Shown: positions 35,394 to 50,300, numbered from the stretch's first letter. The stretch: DNA of 64,000 nucleotides from Mytilus galloprovincialis (GCF_965363235.1 NC_134843.1:48603535-48667534); one strand, 5' to 3'. Notes: generated by a model from the letters alone, not told the origin. Made by a program: numbers and translations.

Positions 35394-38300
35394 GTGAGAC
35401 CTAAAACTATGCTTGAAATTAACACTTTGTGTCACTCAAACGACTTGAAAGTACTCTCTCAAATCAATTATCTAAATCAAAATCTTTTAAAAATTTTTCG
35501 TCTTAAAAACAGTTTTCTTTTGTGGACTATCATTAAAAGAAGGAGAGGAGCCGTCAAAAGTTTGCTTGCTTTGAACACGTGCGTCGCAAAGTGGTTAAAA
35601 AATTCTTAATGTGACGTGAAGGATGCCATTTAACCATATCATTTTGTCAAACAATACAATGAAAGCCTTTATTTATTAGTCCTTTGTTGTCAAACCTATA
35701 AAATGCAATCAGCTGATTATTGATTTTCTGTCAAAATCTTAAGGAGTTCAAGGTGAATTTCTAGTATTGTCTTATCAGGTTAGTCCGAGAAATCCTAAAA
35801 AATATATTTCTTGCGCAAAATTCTTTCGCAAATGACCTTTTATTATCGCCATAATTATTATTTTTTGGCAAATTGTGAAAATGGCAACTGCCAGCAGAAA
35901 CCCTGCGGTCAAGGCTCATCTTACTTGTTTGCATTTTTTTCATTAAGACTTGTAATATTGATGCCTTGACTGTTATACCACATCTTGTTTTATCATACAT
36001 CTACATGTACTGTCAGTTTTGAATTCGTTGCACGATTTAAAATAACAGATTATTGAATTAATTTGGAAATTGTTCATTGTATAGTGATCCTGATAGTGAT
36101 AAAGTTAAAATGTACTGAGTGATACACTTGTTCATGTATAGTGATAACAATATGCACAAAATGTTCTTGCATTCTTCATTTGCTATCTTTTCCTGAGAGT
36201 AGACACATGAAAAATTTGGGTGTCAGATATGTTTGCATAAAAGTTATATGCTGAAAAATTAAGTTTTGTGTAGGATGTATTTCATATCTGTTCATGTTTT
36301 TTTTAATTGTAGAGTCAAGACATATAGTAAAGGATCAAGGATCAGATGGAAGTAAATGTGTGCTGAAGGATGCTGTTTTACAGTTGGTGACATATCATCA
36401 AGATGTTAAAGTCATTTTGTCAGAGGTACACAGTTTAATTTCTTTTGTCAGACGTACAGTTTAATTTCTTTTGTCAGACGTACACAGTTTAATTTCCTTT
36501 GTCAGAGGTACAATAGTTTAATTTCTTTTGTCAGACGTACACAGTTTAATTTCCTTTGTCAGAGGTACATAGTTTAATTTCTTTTGTCAGACGTACACAG
36601 TTTAATTTCTTTTGTCAGAGGTACACAGTTTAATTTCTTTTGTCAGAGGTACACAGTTTTATTTCTTTTGTCAGTTACACAGTTTAATTTCTTTTGTCAG
36701 AGGTACACAGTTTAATTTCTTTTGTCAGACGTACACAGTTTAATTTCTTTTGTCAGACGTACACAGTTTAATTTCTTTTGTCAGACGTACACAGTTTTAT
36801 TTCTTTTGTCAGATGTACACAGTTTAATTTCTTTTGTCAGAGGTACACAGTTTAATTTCTTTTGTCAGACGTACACAGTTTAATTTCTTTTGTCAGACGT
36901 ACACAGTTTAATTTCTTTTGTCAGACGTACACAGTTTTATTTCTTTTATCAGAGGTACACAGTTTAATACCTTTTGTGAGAGGTACACAGTTTAATTTCC
37001 TTTGTCAGAGGTACTAAGTTAGATTTCTTTTGTCAGCAGAACACAGTTAAATTTCTTTTGTCAGAGGTACAAAAGTTTAATTTCTTTTGTCAGAGGTACA
37101 CAGTTTAATTTCTTTTGTCAGAGGTACTAAGTTAGATTTCTTTTGTCAGAGTAACAGAGTATAATTTCCTAACTATCTGGTAAGAAGACAAGAGAGAAAT
37201 AGCCTTCCTCAATTAGAACTAGGTTAATACATTAATGCTTCAGTCAAGACCCCAGAAATCTTGTGTAAAGGCTTTCATTTGAATAAAAATTTAATGAAGG
37301 GGTTAGGGAGTTGGCTCCTTGATAAATCTTTCTGCCCGACCAATTTTGAATTAAGAAAATGAAAGTATGTGAAATGGAAACACCTGCTGCACAGATATGA
37401 GATTGTCTGGGATGATGGATCTCAATAGAAGTTTACATGTTTTATGACGAGTCAAATGATAGTAATTTTAGATTTGAATAAGATTTGAAAAAAATGTTGC
37501 CTTTAATTTCAGGCTAGTAGTATTAGTATAACAAAGACAGAAAAAATCCAAGGTGAAGAGGATAAAATTATCGCAGCTAGTAAGTTACAATCGAAAACCT
37601 GGAAATATAAAAAGTCTGTAGTAAAATGTCTCTTACAAAGCAGGGAGAGGCATTTTTTCAAGATATATTTATTAACTGTATATATAACATCTGAAAATTC
37701 AATGAAAAGTCACCTTCAATAAGAACATAGGTTGATGTTAGATAGGTCAGGACAGTATGTTGGGTTATAGCAATTTATCTTGAAGATGAAAACTGATTGG
37801 TGTTATGTAGTGTTGTCAATGGTTGACCGGTTAACCGTTCGAACGACCAAATACCGAATACCAAAAACGCTAACCGGTTAACCGGACTTTTTTTTCAATT
37901 TTAATAGATTTGATATGAATTTGTATTAAATAGTTCTTTCTTTAAAAATTGTCGTTGTGCTAATTAATTTGAAGGATCAAAGGTCCAGTATATTAATTGC
38001 TATTGTTAATCCAAAAAAATGAAATTGATTAGAAGTTGTCTTTCAGCTCAAGGCTAAATCTTAAGTAAACATCATTAGTTTTTTTAACAGTAATTTTTAA
38101 TCGGGTATACGAATAAATTTTACAATTATTGCGAATCCTATCATAGTTTTCCACAGATTCACCTGCAAGTTACCTGTCCATTTAAACTTTTGTAAGTCCT
38201 ATTGTCCCATCTAACAAATACAAGAGCTATTGTTCTCTGTTTAGTTTATTCAATGGGACCTTTAAATTTCTTGCAAGAGAAATCTATCACTCACTGATTA

Positions 38301-41300
38301 ATTTACCTGAACAAAAAATTGAACTGTCAATGATGGAAATACATGTACAAATAAGTAATTATGAAACTGCATGTGATGTTGTATTCATTCAATCAATAAC
38401 ACATTTTCAATTTGTTTGATATAAACACTGATTTAAAAATTAAAAGTTGATTTCTGATCAAATTTCAACATTTTACCTATTAAAATTTGCTTTTTTTTAG
38501 TCTGTTCATAAGTAAAAACTTGAAATGATAATGTTTAAATAAAGGTCTTCATAAATGTATTCTTTATAACTGAACAACCACAAAAAACATGCAAATTCTT
38601 TAAAACATAAATGCATGCAGTAGTTAAAAAAACCAATAGAAATAAACTTTTTATAATTAAATCAGTGCTTATATTGAACAGATTGAAAATATATTATTGA
38701 TATTGAATAAATACTGTATCACATGCAGTTTATGTGAGATTATACATGTATTTCAGTGAACAAAGAAGATATTTTTTTGGTCAGGCAAATTAATCAATGA
38801 GTGATAGATTTCTCTTGGAAGAAATTTAAAGGTCCCATCAAATAAACTATACAGAGAACAATACCTGTTGTATTTGTTCAATGGGACAATAGAACTTACA
38901 AAAGTTTAAATGGACAGGTAACTTGCAGGTGAGTCTATGGAAAACTATCATAGGGTTCGCAATAACTTCATTATTTCTGTGTAAGCTGTAGTCAATAATT
39001 GTCAATAGCCAAAGTGGCTAATAACTATTTTTTTGCTTAGCCACATTTTCATGTTTATATAAATTTTCGTTCGCCAAAGTGGCGATCGCAACTGAATTTT
39101 TATTAGCCACACAATAAAATCATTCGCCCATGGCCAGTGTGGCGACCTTTACCGCTAACACAGTATTTCATTTTTGATCTTATATTGTGTAGACCTACAT
39201 CTGAATGTGCAATCTCTGTCAAGCGAGTCTTTGTCATACTTTAAACTAAATTTTAACTCAAAAACTGTAAAAAGCAAACCAACGTGAATGTAATCAATGT
39301 ATACTTGATGGTACAATTATCAGGATTAATAAATTTAAATTGAAAAACCTTACATTATTTTTGGAGACAACAAGACAAAATGAAAGAATCATCGGTTTCA
39401 GACATATTAAATTCTACGAGATCATGACATGTTTTTTTTCACTCTGAAGTTAGTACAAATGCCATAGTTGGTATCGTGTATTTGATTATTAAAAGTCAAA
39501 CTTTGCTAGGAATCTTCACAGACACTCATATCACATCTTCTTATACTGATTTGTAGGGTACTATTGATAAGGCTTTCAAACATCAACTTAAACTACCGGT
39601 TAACCTGTTAATCAGTCGAACGATTATACGAGTAACCGGTTAGGCTAAAGTGTACAATTTGACAACACTAGTTTTATGTAAGAAATTAATTGGGGAAAGA
39701 AAATTAGCTAATGTTCCTATGATTTGGGTTTTTGTTTGATACCTACCAGCATGAGTGAGAATTATGTCTTTTGTTGTGATGTCACTTTTTTCAAATGTAA
39801 TTAAAAAATAGTTGATAATGTTTTGTATGCCCTTCTCACCCTCCCATCAATATGAAAAGTTTGGCCATATGTTTTACCCATGTCCTTTATTTTTCAATAT
39901 TTTTCACTTTTTGTTTGTCACAATTACTGATTCATCTTCTTTTATATGGCCCATATTTAAAAAACTTTTAGAGAGGATTTGTATATACACGTATAAGAAC
40001 TTGCTATATATGAATGATAAAGATTTTAATTCAGTTACGTTTTTACCTTACCCAAATAACTTGGTGAATGCTGAACGGATTGGCACTTATTTTTTCACCT
40101 CATGCATATTGTTTACATTATATGCCATTATTTATGTTATATGTTATGCTGTTCTCTTAGATTGCACATTATTTTTATAATGCATTATCTGGAAAAATAT
40201 TTTAATTTGAAAAATGTTACATTGTATCTTATATGTTTGTGAATTTGAATGTGTTTAAAGTATTTGTCTATTTTAGGAATTTTAAAAGAATGTGTAAAAA
40301 ACAGTATCAGTAGTTCAACAGTTCTGCACACTGCAGAAACATGTGCTACAGAACTTCTAAAAATGGTTAACAGATTGGACAGCAAACAAAGGGAAGATAA
40401 TGCTAGCATCATGGTATTTATTAACAGGATTAATTTACAATTTATATTGAATAACAATTTACATACATACAAAAAATGAATGTATCAGAATTTGTTGACT
40501 TCTTATACTTAAATTCTTTTTAATTAAAGAAATTATAAATTTGTTTATGAAATTAGCATTTCATAATACCAGTGATTCTTTTTAGCATGGGTGGCCCCCA
40601 GGGATAATGTAACCTATCACCATCACTTGGTGCCAATATTTTTATGCCCTATTTATGGGCATTATGTTTTCTTGTTGGTGTGTCCGTTCATCTGTTCGTC
40701 CGTTCGTTCATCTGTCCTGCTTCAGGTTAAAGTTTTTGGTAGAGGTAGTTTTTGATGAAGTTGAAGTCCAATGAACTTGAAACTTAGTATACATGTTCCT
40801 TATGATGTGATCTTTCTGATTTTAATGCCAAATTAGAGTTTTTACCCCATTTTCAGGGTCCAATGAACATAGAAAAAGAATGCAGATGGAGCATTCGTAT
40901 ACTAGGGACACATTCTTGTTTTCTTTTACAATCCTGCCAACTTTTGAAAATCCCCAAGGCAGAATTTAATGTGAAGACAGATATTTAAGGGTTGTAATTT
41001 TTCCATTTTTGTTTTATGCTCCATTTATGGGCATTAGGCCACATTTAAAAGAATGTCTGTTTCCCCTCCCCAGGCAGGCAGGTAATTTTTTTTTTTCCAA
41101 CTGGATGTCATGGATGGTTTGACTTGTCCACTGGAGGCCACTTATCAGTTGTTAGTCCTCAATTTGAGTGTATTTATTTAGATTATCAATCCTTTTGCTT
41201 TCAAGCACTATTCAAAATATGCACATTAAGTGCATAAAACTAATGTAGCATTAAAGTGTATATTTACCACTTTCTGATCTGACAGTTATTAAAGCTTTTA

Positions 41301-44300
41301 TTAATAACATATTAATACATGTATGACAAGGTGAAGATTCCAAATTGCCATGCTTGTTATACATGTATACTGTATTCAATTCCAGGATATTTACCCTGGC
41401 ACAAAAATCTCGAAAATATATAACTGGAAATAACATTAAGAAAATCAAACTTTGCAGTTATTATATATATGTATTTTATATAATAATACATTTAAAGTGT
41501 CTGACTAGAACAAAATGTCTGGTTTGAACAATAGAACACACAATGACTAGAATGAAAAGAGGCACTGAACAAACTTTTATATCAACTGTACTAGATTAAT
41601 AATTAAGAGTCTGTTTCTTTGGATTTCTTCCAAAATATAGAACTAGAAATAAAAGTTTTTACATATGTACTTTAGTATAAATACATTTAAAGTGTCTGAC
41701 TAGAACAAAACAATCGAACACACAATGACTAGAATCAAAAGGGCCAGTAGATTAATTGACAAAAGTCTATTTCTTTGGATTTCTTTTAGGGATTTCTTTT
41801 TTCCTGTCAATGCAGGCCTTGCACACTGGTAAAACTATTTTGAATTTTTTAAGTAGTTCTGGGTCCTTGGTGGTATCAGGAGATACACATTGTGCACATA
41901 GATCCAATCTCCCAACACTTGAACCATAGTACGCGAACTCAATGTGTGTGGTGCAGGACATCTGGAGTCTCACAAAGGCTTTACCATGAATAACATCTCC
42001 TGTAAAACAAAGACACAGTTTGTATGTAGTTTTGTACAGTGTGTCAGAACATATTCCTGGATCAGATCCTTGTCTGACAAGGCAAATTGTTTATTACACT
42101 TTATAACATATTTCTTTCATTCCTGGCATGCCAGGGGTGAAAGAAATATGTTAGTGTCAGACAAGGATCTGATCCAGGCATATGTTCACACTGTACAAAA
42201 CTACATTCATCATATAAATAAATAAAACAAAATGTACATGTACCTAGGGGATTTATAAAAAGTTGACCTCATAAGTTATTCAAAAAGGTGTATGATCCTG
42301 GCAATAGCCCACATAGATGAGCTAAAAAATTAATCACTATCATGTTTGGTATATAATATTTCCCCTTTACACCTACAAATTTTTCGGAGGGTATCACATA
42401 ATACCTCGCCACTACGTGTGGCGGGGTATAAAAAATGACAAAGTCCACACCTGTAAAAAATTTCGGCAGCATTTCGCCTAGGAAGTTACCATTTTAGCCC
42501 CTCCCACACCATTTTCCAGGCCAAAAGTTTGGGATGTAGATAGAAATTGAGTTGGTGTGGGGCAGGTTAATTTATAATGACATGAACCATACACCATCAC
42601 AAGCCTTCAAGAAAATAAAGAAAATTCTTTAATACCTTAAATAATTTTAACATACTTACCAGTAAATCTTGGTGCTGTTTCATCAAGTTTGGAAGGCACT
42701 TTCGAGTTTGCCTGAGTATTAGCTTTTCTCATTAGGACGTCAAATGCATTTTGTGCATTGCTATTAGTCTGATTATTGTTTTTGTCATTTGAAGGTGGTG
42801 CGTCCCTTATAATGTCAAATTGGACGTATTTCATTTTGAGTCTCTTGTCAAAATCATGAACAACTCTTATTTCTTCAGCAAAATCGGGCTCAAAAGTCAC
42901 ACCGTTAGCCATCTTATCAGACACAGAAACTGTCACTTCATGTAATTTATCTATGTTGTGACCATCATCTGTAGTTAAATCGTTTAACACGTCGTTCCAT
43001 GTGCACCTTTTTGAAAAGCTGTATAATCTACTTACCACGATGGGTAACACCTTTGACGCGTCCTTGTACTTAATTCGTACAGAAGACGACAATGCGATCT
43101 TGTCGCCCATCTTTCAAGCAGACAGTTTACCCTCGATACATACCGCTAAATTGATAGATAACTCCAGAGAGTTCCGGGAAGACTTCCGGTGATATCGGAA
43201 CCAATGTCGGAATGGAAACGAATTATTTTCGGGAATAAAAAAAAATCAGATTTTTTTGGGGCAAATAATTTTTTGACTCTGGGGCTTATTTTTGACCCGG
43301 TCGGGGCGAGGGGAAACAAACATGTTTTTTATTTTGGCCTTATGTTTTCTTGTCTGTGCCTCTATTCGTCCGTCTGTCCCGCTTCAGGTTAAAGTTTTTG
43401 GTCAAGGTACTTTTTGATGAAGTTGAAGTCCAATCAACTTGAAACTTAGTATACATGTTCCCTATGTTATGATCTTTCCAAATTAGAGTTGTGACCCCAA
43501 TTTAAAGGTCCACTGAACACAGAAAATGAGTGGGGCATCTGTGTACTATGGACACATTATTGTTTACTCTTGAAATAGTCTTATATCTCTTTTTTTAGCT
43601 CACCTGGCCTAAAAGGCCATGTGAGCTTTTCTCATCACTTGGCGTCCGTCGTCGTCGTCTGTCGTCGTTAATAATTTTTCAAACATCTTCTCCTATGAAA
43701 CTACTGAATGGATTTGAATGAAACTTAAAATGATTGTTCCTTAGATTATCCTGCACAAAGTGTGTGCTTCGATTTTTGATCCGTCAAAAAACATGGCCGC
43801 CCTTACTTTAAATAGAACATAGGGGTCAAATGCAGTTTTTGGCTTATATCTCAAAAACGAAAGCATTTAGAGCAAATCTAACATGGGGTAAAAATGTTCA
43901 TTAGGTCAAGATCTATCAGCCCTGAAATTTTCAGACGAATCAAACAAACCATTGTTGGGTTGCTGCCACTTAATTGGTAATTTTAAGGAAATTTTGCAGT
44001 TTTTGGTCATTATCTTGAATATCATTATAGATAAAGATAAACTGTAAACAGCAAAAATGATCAGCAAAGTAAGATCTACAAATAGGTTAATATGACCAAA
44101 ATTGTCAATTGACCCCTTAAGGGGTAAATGTCCTTTAATGACAATTTTTCACAATTTGTTCATCATATTTGCTAACTTTAAAAAATCTTCTCCTCTGAAA
44201 CTACTGAATGGATTTGGATGAAACTTAGCATGATAGTTCCTTAGATTATCCTGCACAAAGTGTGTGCTTCGAATTTTGATCCGTCAAAAAACATGGCCAC

Positions 44301-47300
44301 CCTTACTTTAAATAGAACATAGGGGTAAGTTTTTGTGTTTTGGTCTGTTTTTCTTATACTATATGCAATAGGTCTACTAAAATTGGTGTATAGAATGATT
44401 GTAAGGTGTACATGTCTAGCTGACAGGTGTCATCTAACCTTGACCTCATTTTCATAATTCAGTGGTCAAAGTTAACTTTTTTAGTTTTGGTCTATTTTTT
44501 TAATACTTTATGCATTAGGTCAACTATATTTGGTGTATGAAAATATATTATGATCTATATGTCGGTTACGCAGGTTTTATTTGAACTTGACCTCATTTTC
44601 ACAGTCCATTGCTAAGTTTTAAGTGTTTGTGTTTTGGTCTCATTTTCTTTATTTATAAACAGTAAGTCATATATATTTGTAATATTGAAGAATTGTTAGC
44701 TGTACATGTTTGCCTGGCATGGTTCAATATGTTCAATAAGGCATTGTTTACCAGGTGGCCGATTCAGGCTCTTGAGAGCCTCTTGTTTTGTTTTGGTATA
44801 CTGATGATGAGCTAATAAGTCACAATTTCTTTTATTTGCATGATTCTTGTATAATTCTTGTACTTATTAATTGGGAAAATAACTTAAAAATGGAGAAAAT
44901 TGGCCTAAAAAAATAAAGGATACAAAATGTATATTTACCAGAAACATGCTCTTGTTGTAGGAGTCTACAGAAATGTATATCTACCAGAAACATGCTCTTG
45001 TTGTAGGAGTCTACAGAAATGTATATCTACCAGAAACATGCTCTTGTTGTAGGAGTCTACAGAAATGTATATCTACCAGAAACATGCTCTTGTTGTAGGA
45101 GTCTACAGAAATGTATATCTACCAGAAACATGCTCTTGTTGTAGGAGTCTACAGAAATGTATATCTACCAGAAACATGCTCTTGTTGTAGGAGTCTACAG
45201 AAATGTATATCTACCAGAAACATGCTCTTGTTGTAGGAGTCTACAGAAATGTATATCTACCAGAAACATGCTCTTGTTGTAGGAGTCTACAGAAATGTAT
45301 ATCTACCAGAAACATGCTCTTGTTGTAGGAGTCTACAGAAATGTATATCTACCAGAAACATGCTCTTGTTGTAGGAGTCTACAGAAATGTATATCTACCA
45401 GAAACATGCTCTTGTTGTAGGAGTCTACAGAAATGTATATTTACCAGAAACATGCTCTTGTTGTAGGAGTCTACAGAAATGTATATCTACCAGAAACATG
45501 CTCTTGTTGTAGGAGTCTATAGAAATGTATACAAGTGTGGTTAAAGAACTGATGAAAGGACAATATTTTAACAGACCAAGATTCCTGAATATATTATGTA
45601 ATGAGGTAAATGCAACATTATCATTGTTTATAAAAAAAACCAGAAGTTGTAACAATTAATTAACAAACAAGACATTCTTTGACATTTTCAATCTATTTGG
45701 GTACTTTGATTGTTTGAATTTATGCAATTTTTCACAGATTGGACACTTTTTATATCATACCTGGATTATTTCCTCAAAACTTCATGTTATTGTTGCGTTG
45801 TGAAAAGGAAGCTTCATTATGAATTTTAAAGATTTTCTTATTTTCTGTTCCAAAGTTACAGGACTTGAATTGTTAGATTTAAGTAAATTTTTCACATGTT
45901 GTACCTTAACTTAGTTTGCTTGCATTGATTCACCTGAAACTTTTCATAATTGTTTTAATAACACATAATAATAATTAGGAGGTGTTGTATGATTGCCAAC
46001 AGGCTTTAACTCACCAGATAAATACAAAGGAAAAAAACATCACAACAGACTGATTTAATAAATATATAGATATGTTGTTTCAGAGTTATGGGACTTTTAC
46101 CATCAAGACTGTCAAAAGTAATTTATAGATGCACATTAAGGGAGTATTGTGTGCTCTTAATACAGTTGTTTATTAGTCCCCACCGAAAAAGTTGAATGGG
46201 AATTTAGGTTTGCACTCTGTCTCTGTCCATCTGTCAGTCCAGCAAATTAGTTTTCCACACTTTTTTTTATATTCTTGAAGATATTTATTCATAATTTGGT
46301 ATATTCTTATATCAAGACAAGTTTCAGATTAGAATGATTTTTGTCAGGCATTCGACTTTAGTCGAAAAAGCGAGACTAAGCGATCCTACATTCCGACGCC
46401 GTCGGCCGCGGTGTCCACAAATATTCACTCTGTGGTTAAAGTTTTTGAAATTTTAATAACTTTCTTAAACTATACTGAATTTCTGCCAAACTTGGACAGA
46501 AGCTTGTTTATGATCATAAGAAAGTATCCAGAAGTAAATTTTGTAAAAATAAAATTCCATTTTTTCCGTATTTTACTTTATATAAATGGACTTAGTTTTT
46601 CTGCGAGGAAACATTACATTCACTCTGTGGTTAAAGTTTTTAAAATTTTAATAACTTTCATAAACTATCCTTGATTTGTACCAAACTTGGACAGAAGCTT
46701 GTTTATGATCATAAGATAGTATCAAGAAGAAAATTTTGTAAAATTAAATTTCCACTTTTCCGTATTTTACTTATAAATGGACATAGTTTTTTTTTGCCAG
46801 AAACAAAACATTCACTCTGTGGTTTAAGTTTTTAAAATTTTTATAATGTTCTTAAACTATCCTGGATTTCTACCAAACTTAGACAAAAGCTTGTTTCTGA
46901 TCATAAGATATTATTCAGAAGTAAATTTTGTAAAAAGAAAAATCACTTTTTCCATATTTTACTTATAAATGGACTTAGTTTTTCTTCCAGTTAACATTAC
47001 ATACAGTCTGCAGTTAAAGTTTTATAAAACATTTATTAGATTCATAAACTATCCTGGATTTTTTACCAAACTTGGAAGCTTTTTTCAATCAAAAGACAGT
47101 ATCGTGAGGGAAATTTTTATTGATGTTTTTCCTCATTTTTGTTGAGTCTGCGATTAACAGCAAAAGTAGGCGAGACACTGGGTTCCGTGGAACCCTTACG
47201 AATTTTTTTCTGGTCTGATGAATATGCAGGATTATGGTCCTTGGACATATAAATTTCAATCAAATAATTAGTTTTCCACGCTTTTTTTCATCATGCTTCA

Positions 47301-50300
47301 AATTATAGACTTGATATTTGTACAATAGTTTACACCATGAAAAGTTATAGATCAAGTTGGTATTTTGTTCCAGTACAATTATTTTTAACCGGTAGGCAAT
47401 AATCTCAGAATGCTTGTTGAAATTGATGTCCAATATTCCAAATTTCCCGTTTAAAAACTCATCAAAGATACTAGGCTTATATAAATTTACATCAGTATAA
47501 AAGCATAATCTTCAGTAAGTTCAGTATTGGATTGGTATTTAAACAAAAAAAGATATTTATGTTAATAGTTTGTTTTCTCATTCTCTATCAATTTAAGCTC
47601 GTTTGTAGATCTGATTTTTTTCTTATTATTGTAGACCTGTTTACCAGTTCCCATAATGTATATATTACATGAAGAAAACATAATGTCTGTAACTTCATAT
47701 CTCAGATTGTAAGTAAAACACAGAAAATGTAATGTTAATGAGCTTATTAAAAATAGATATAAGAAGATGTGGTATGATTGCCAATGAGACAACTCTCCAT
47801 CCAAGTCACAATTTGTAAAAGTGAACCATTAGAAAAGTACTCTTCTAACATATTGAATGAAGATGGTTGTATTTGTGCCAAACATAAGGGAGTAACTGCA
47901 TAAGAACAGTGCATTTCAAGTTGGTGTTAATTTTTGCAATTTGAATGTAAAACAACAATGTATTGTCTAACATAAAATAGTTTGGTCAGATATCTGAATG
48001 CAGGAACGTTATGGAGAAAGAGTACCGTATTAGAGACTTTCAAATGTTCTTCAACTGATAGTAAGTAACCAATAGGAAAAAGAAGACGTGTTATGATTGC
48101 CAATTAGACAACTGTCCACAAAAAACCAAAATGACACAGACATTAACAACTATAGGTCACTGTACGGCCTTCAACAATGAGCAAAGCTCATACCGCATAG
48201 TCAGCTATAAAAGGCCAGGATTTGACAATGTAAAACAAGAAAACAAGAAAACTAACGGCCTTATTTATATAAAAAAAACGAACGAAAAACAAATATGAAA
48301 CACATAAACGAACGCCAACCACTGAATTACAGGATCCTAACTTGGGACAGGCACATACATAAATAACGTGGCAGGGTTAAACATGTTGAGGGGATCCCAA
48401 CCCTCCCCCTAACCTGGGACAGTGGTATAACAGTACAACATAAGAATGTACATTTGTAAGATTATGTAGAAAGTAGTTGTTTACTCCTTCAAAATAGATG
48501 TATATAACAAGTTAAGGTCAAGTGAAAGTTTAGATTTAACATAATACATGTAAAAGAAATTGGGGTCTGCATGATCATTTGCAAAAAACTATTGACGTAC
48601 ATAGTGTTTTCGATTTCGCGGTTTTCGAATTCGCATTTTTGCCCAATAGAATATGAAAGGCGAAAACAGGAAATGGCCTTAACCGGCCTCCATAGTTTTA
48701 AGTTATTCAATTGGATGTTTGTTTTTCAGCAAACAGACAGATTCTAAATTTATTTCTATGTTTGCTGAAGAAATTCTGAGCTCTGGAGAGACTAACAGAG
48801 AAAGTAAACATTTTAATGGTATTGTATAACATTTACTGTTTACTATTAGACTATTTGTTCTGTTTGATATTTTATAGCTAGCTTGCATCAATCAGGTAAA
48901 CATATACAGTTTAGGTTCATCTTTTTAGTTTGATGCAAGACAAGTATTTGGTTTATTGTTTGGTTTGTGGTATTTTTAAGCGGACTTGGTACCACAATGT
49001 TATTTAAGCTCAAAAAACATTAAGACCTTAACTATACACATGGAAAAAAGTATTGCAACACCAAATTGAAATTGAAATTAAAAAAACACTCTTTATTTTT
49101 TTGTGATATAATTTGGTAAAATAGAACTAGTTAAACATTATTTAAGTATCACCTGAGTTTAACCAATAAATATCGACTCGATAAGTTTTTATCTGCACAT
49201 GCAGCTACTGTACCTGTAAACAGCAAAACAGATGTTTTTACCCTCATTGTTTTCAACACTTTAAATAACCAAGTTTTTAAAGTTATGTGATTGACACCTT
49301 GTAATGGGTCCCTGACAACTCTTAACTGCAGCAAGATGGCAGATTATCAGCATAAGAGAAGCAGGGATGTCGCTGTAACAACTGCGCATATTGTTGGTCA
49401 TCACCATTCCACTATAAGTCTTTTTGAGAATAAAAATCAGGCAATAAACGCTGTTAAAGACCTTCCGAGATAATGAAGACCCCCTATATCATTTGCTAGA
49501 GAAAATCAAGCATAATGAAGGTTGGTCAGAAGTTAACCCATTGCATACAAGACAATCCTAAAAAGAGAGTGGTGGCCATACAGGAGCCTTTTAACAAGAC
49601 CTGTTCGAGATCAACTCATCGCTACTGGTTATCGTGCGATTAGAACCATTTTGGAGACCTTTGCTAACAAACAGACACACAGTTTTCCATATCTAATGTA
49701 GTGCAGAGCACGCCAAAGTTGGAAATTAGCATCGTGGAGGAAGATCCAATGTTCAAATGGAATTTGGTTCATCTTCCTTGGCCCGATCGTAGCCCGACTT
49801 TGAACCATATCGAGCATATATGGGACACTATTTGGCGAAAAGTGCGCGAAAGGACACCCCAGTTCAAACACATCATGAAATAAACAATGCCCTTCATCAG
49901 AAATGGTTGCTGCTACCTTAGCAACAAATTAGTCGATTTATGGCAGGAATCAGAAGACGTTAAGATGCGGTTATCCGTTTTAATGAAGGCTGCGCACAAA
50001 GTATTAATTCTTTGGCATATAACGATCAACCATGATGTGAACAGTCATCTGAAGATTAATTTTGAAATGTCTGACATTGTAAAGTTCGACTACAGTAAAA
50101 GTTGTAAAATGCATTTTTTTGTACAAAAAACACTTCATTTTGTTATTAAAATTGTGGTTATATAAATCATTTTTTTTCAAACATTTTTTGTTCGTTTCAA
50201 TGCCAATGTTATCATAAACTATGTTTCAATAATATTATACACATATTTTATGATATTTCATCCAAAAAAAGAGGCTGATTTTTCAAGTTTTAACAAATCA

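Noticed and set aside
36415..37155. CRISPR-like or coding repeat array
   Set aside because: The 28-bp units vary only by substitutions and indels, have no spacers, and include an exon-intron border.
39812..40180. 122-residue hydrophobic open frame
   Set aside because: AT-rich intron sequence with Phe/Ile/Tyr bias, no recognisable membrane-protein pattern and no splice support.
44930..45531. CRISPR-like array
   Set aside because: Units are head-to-tail identical with no unique spacers, and the host is an animal. It is a minisatellite.
45721..45830. Missing FANCA exon after TTTTTCACAG
   Set aside because: The frame (HTWIISSKLHVIVAL) stops soon, has no donor in phase and only weak similarity.
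46411..46674. 87-residue open frame
   Set aside because: Lies across two units of repeat family 5.
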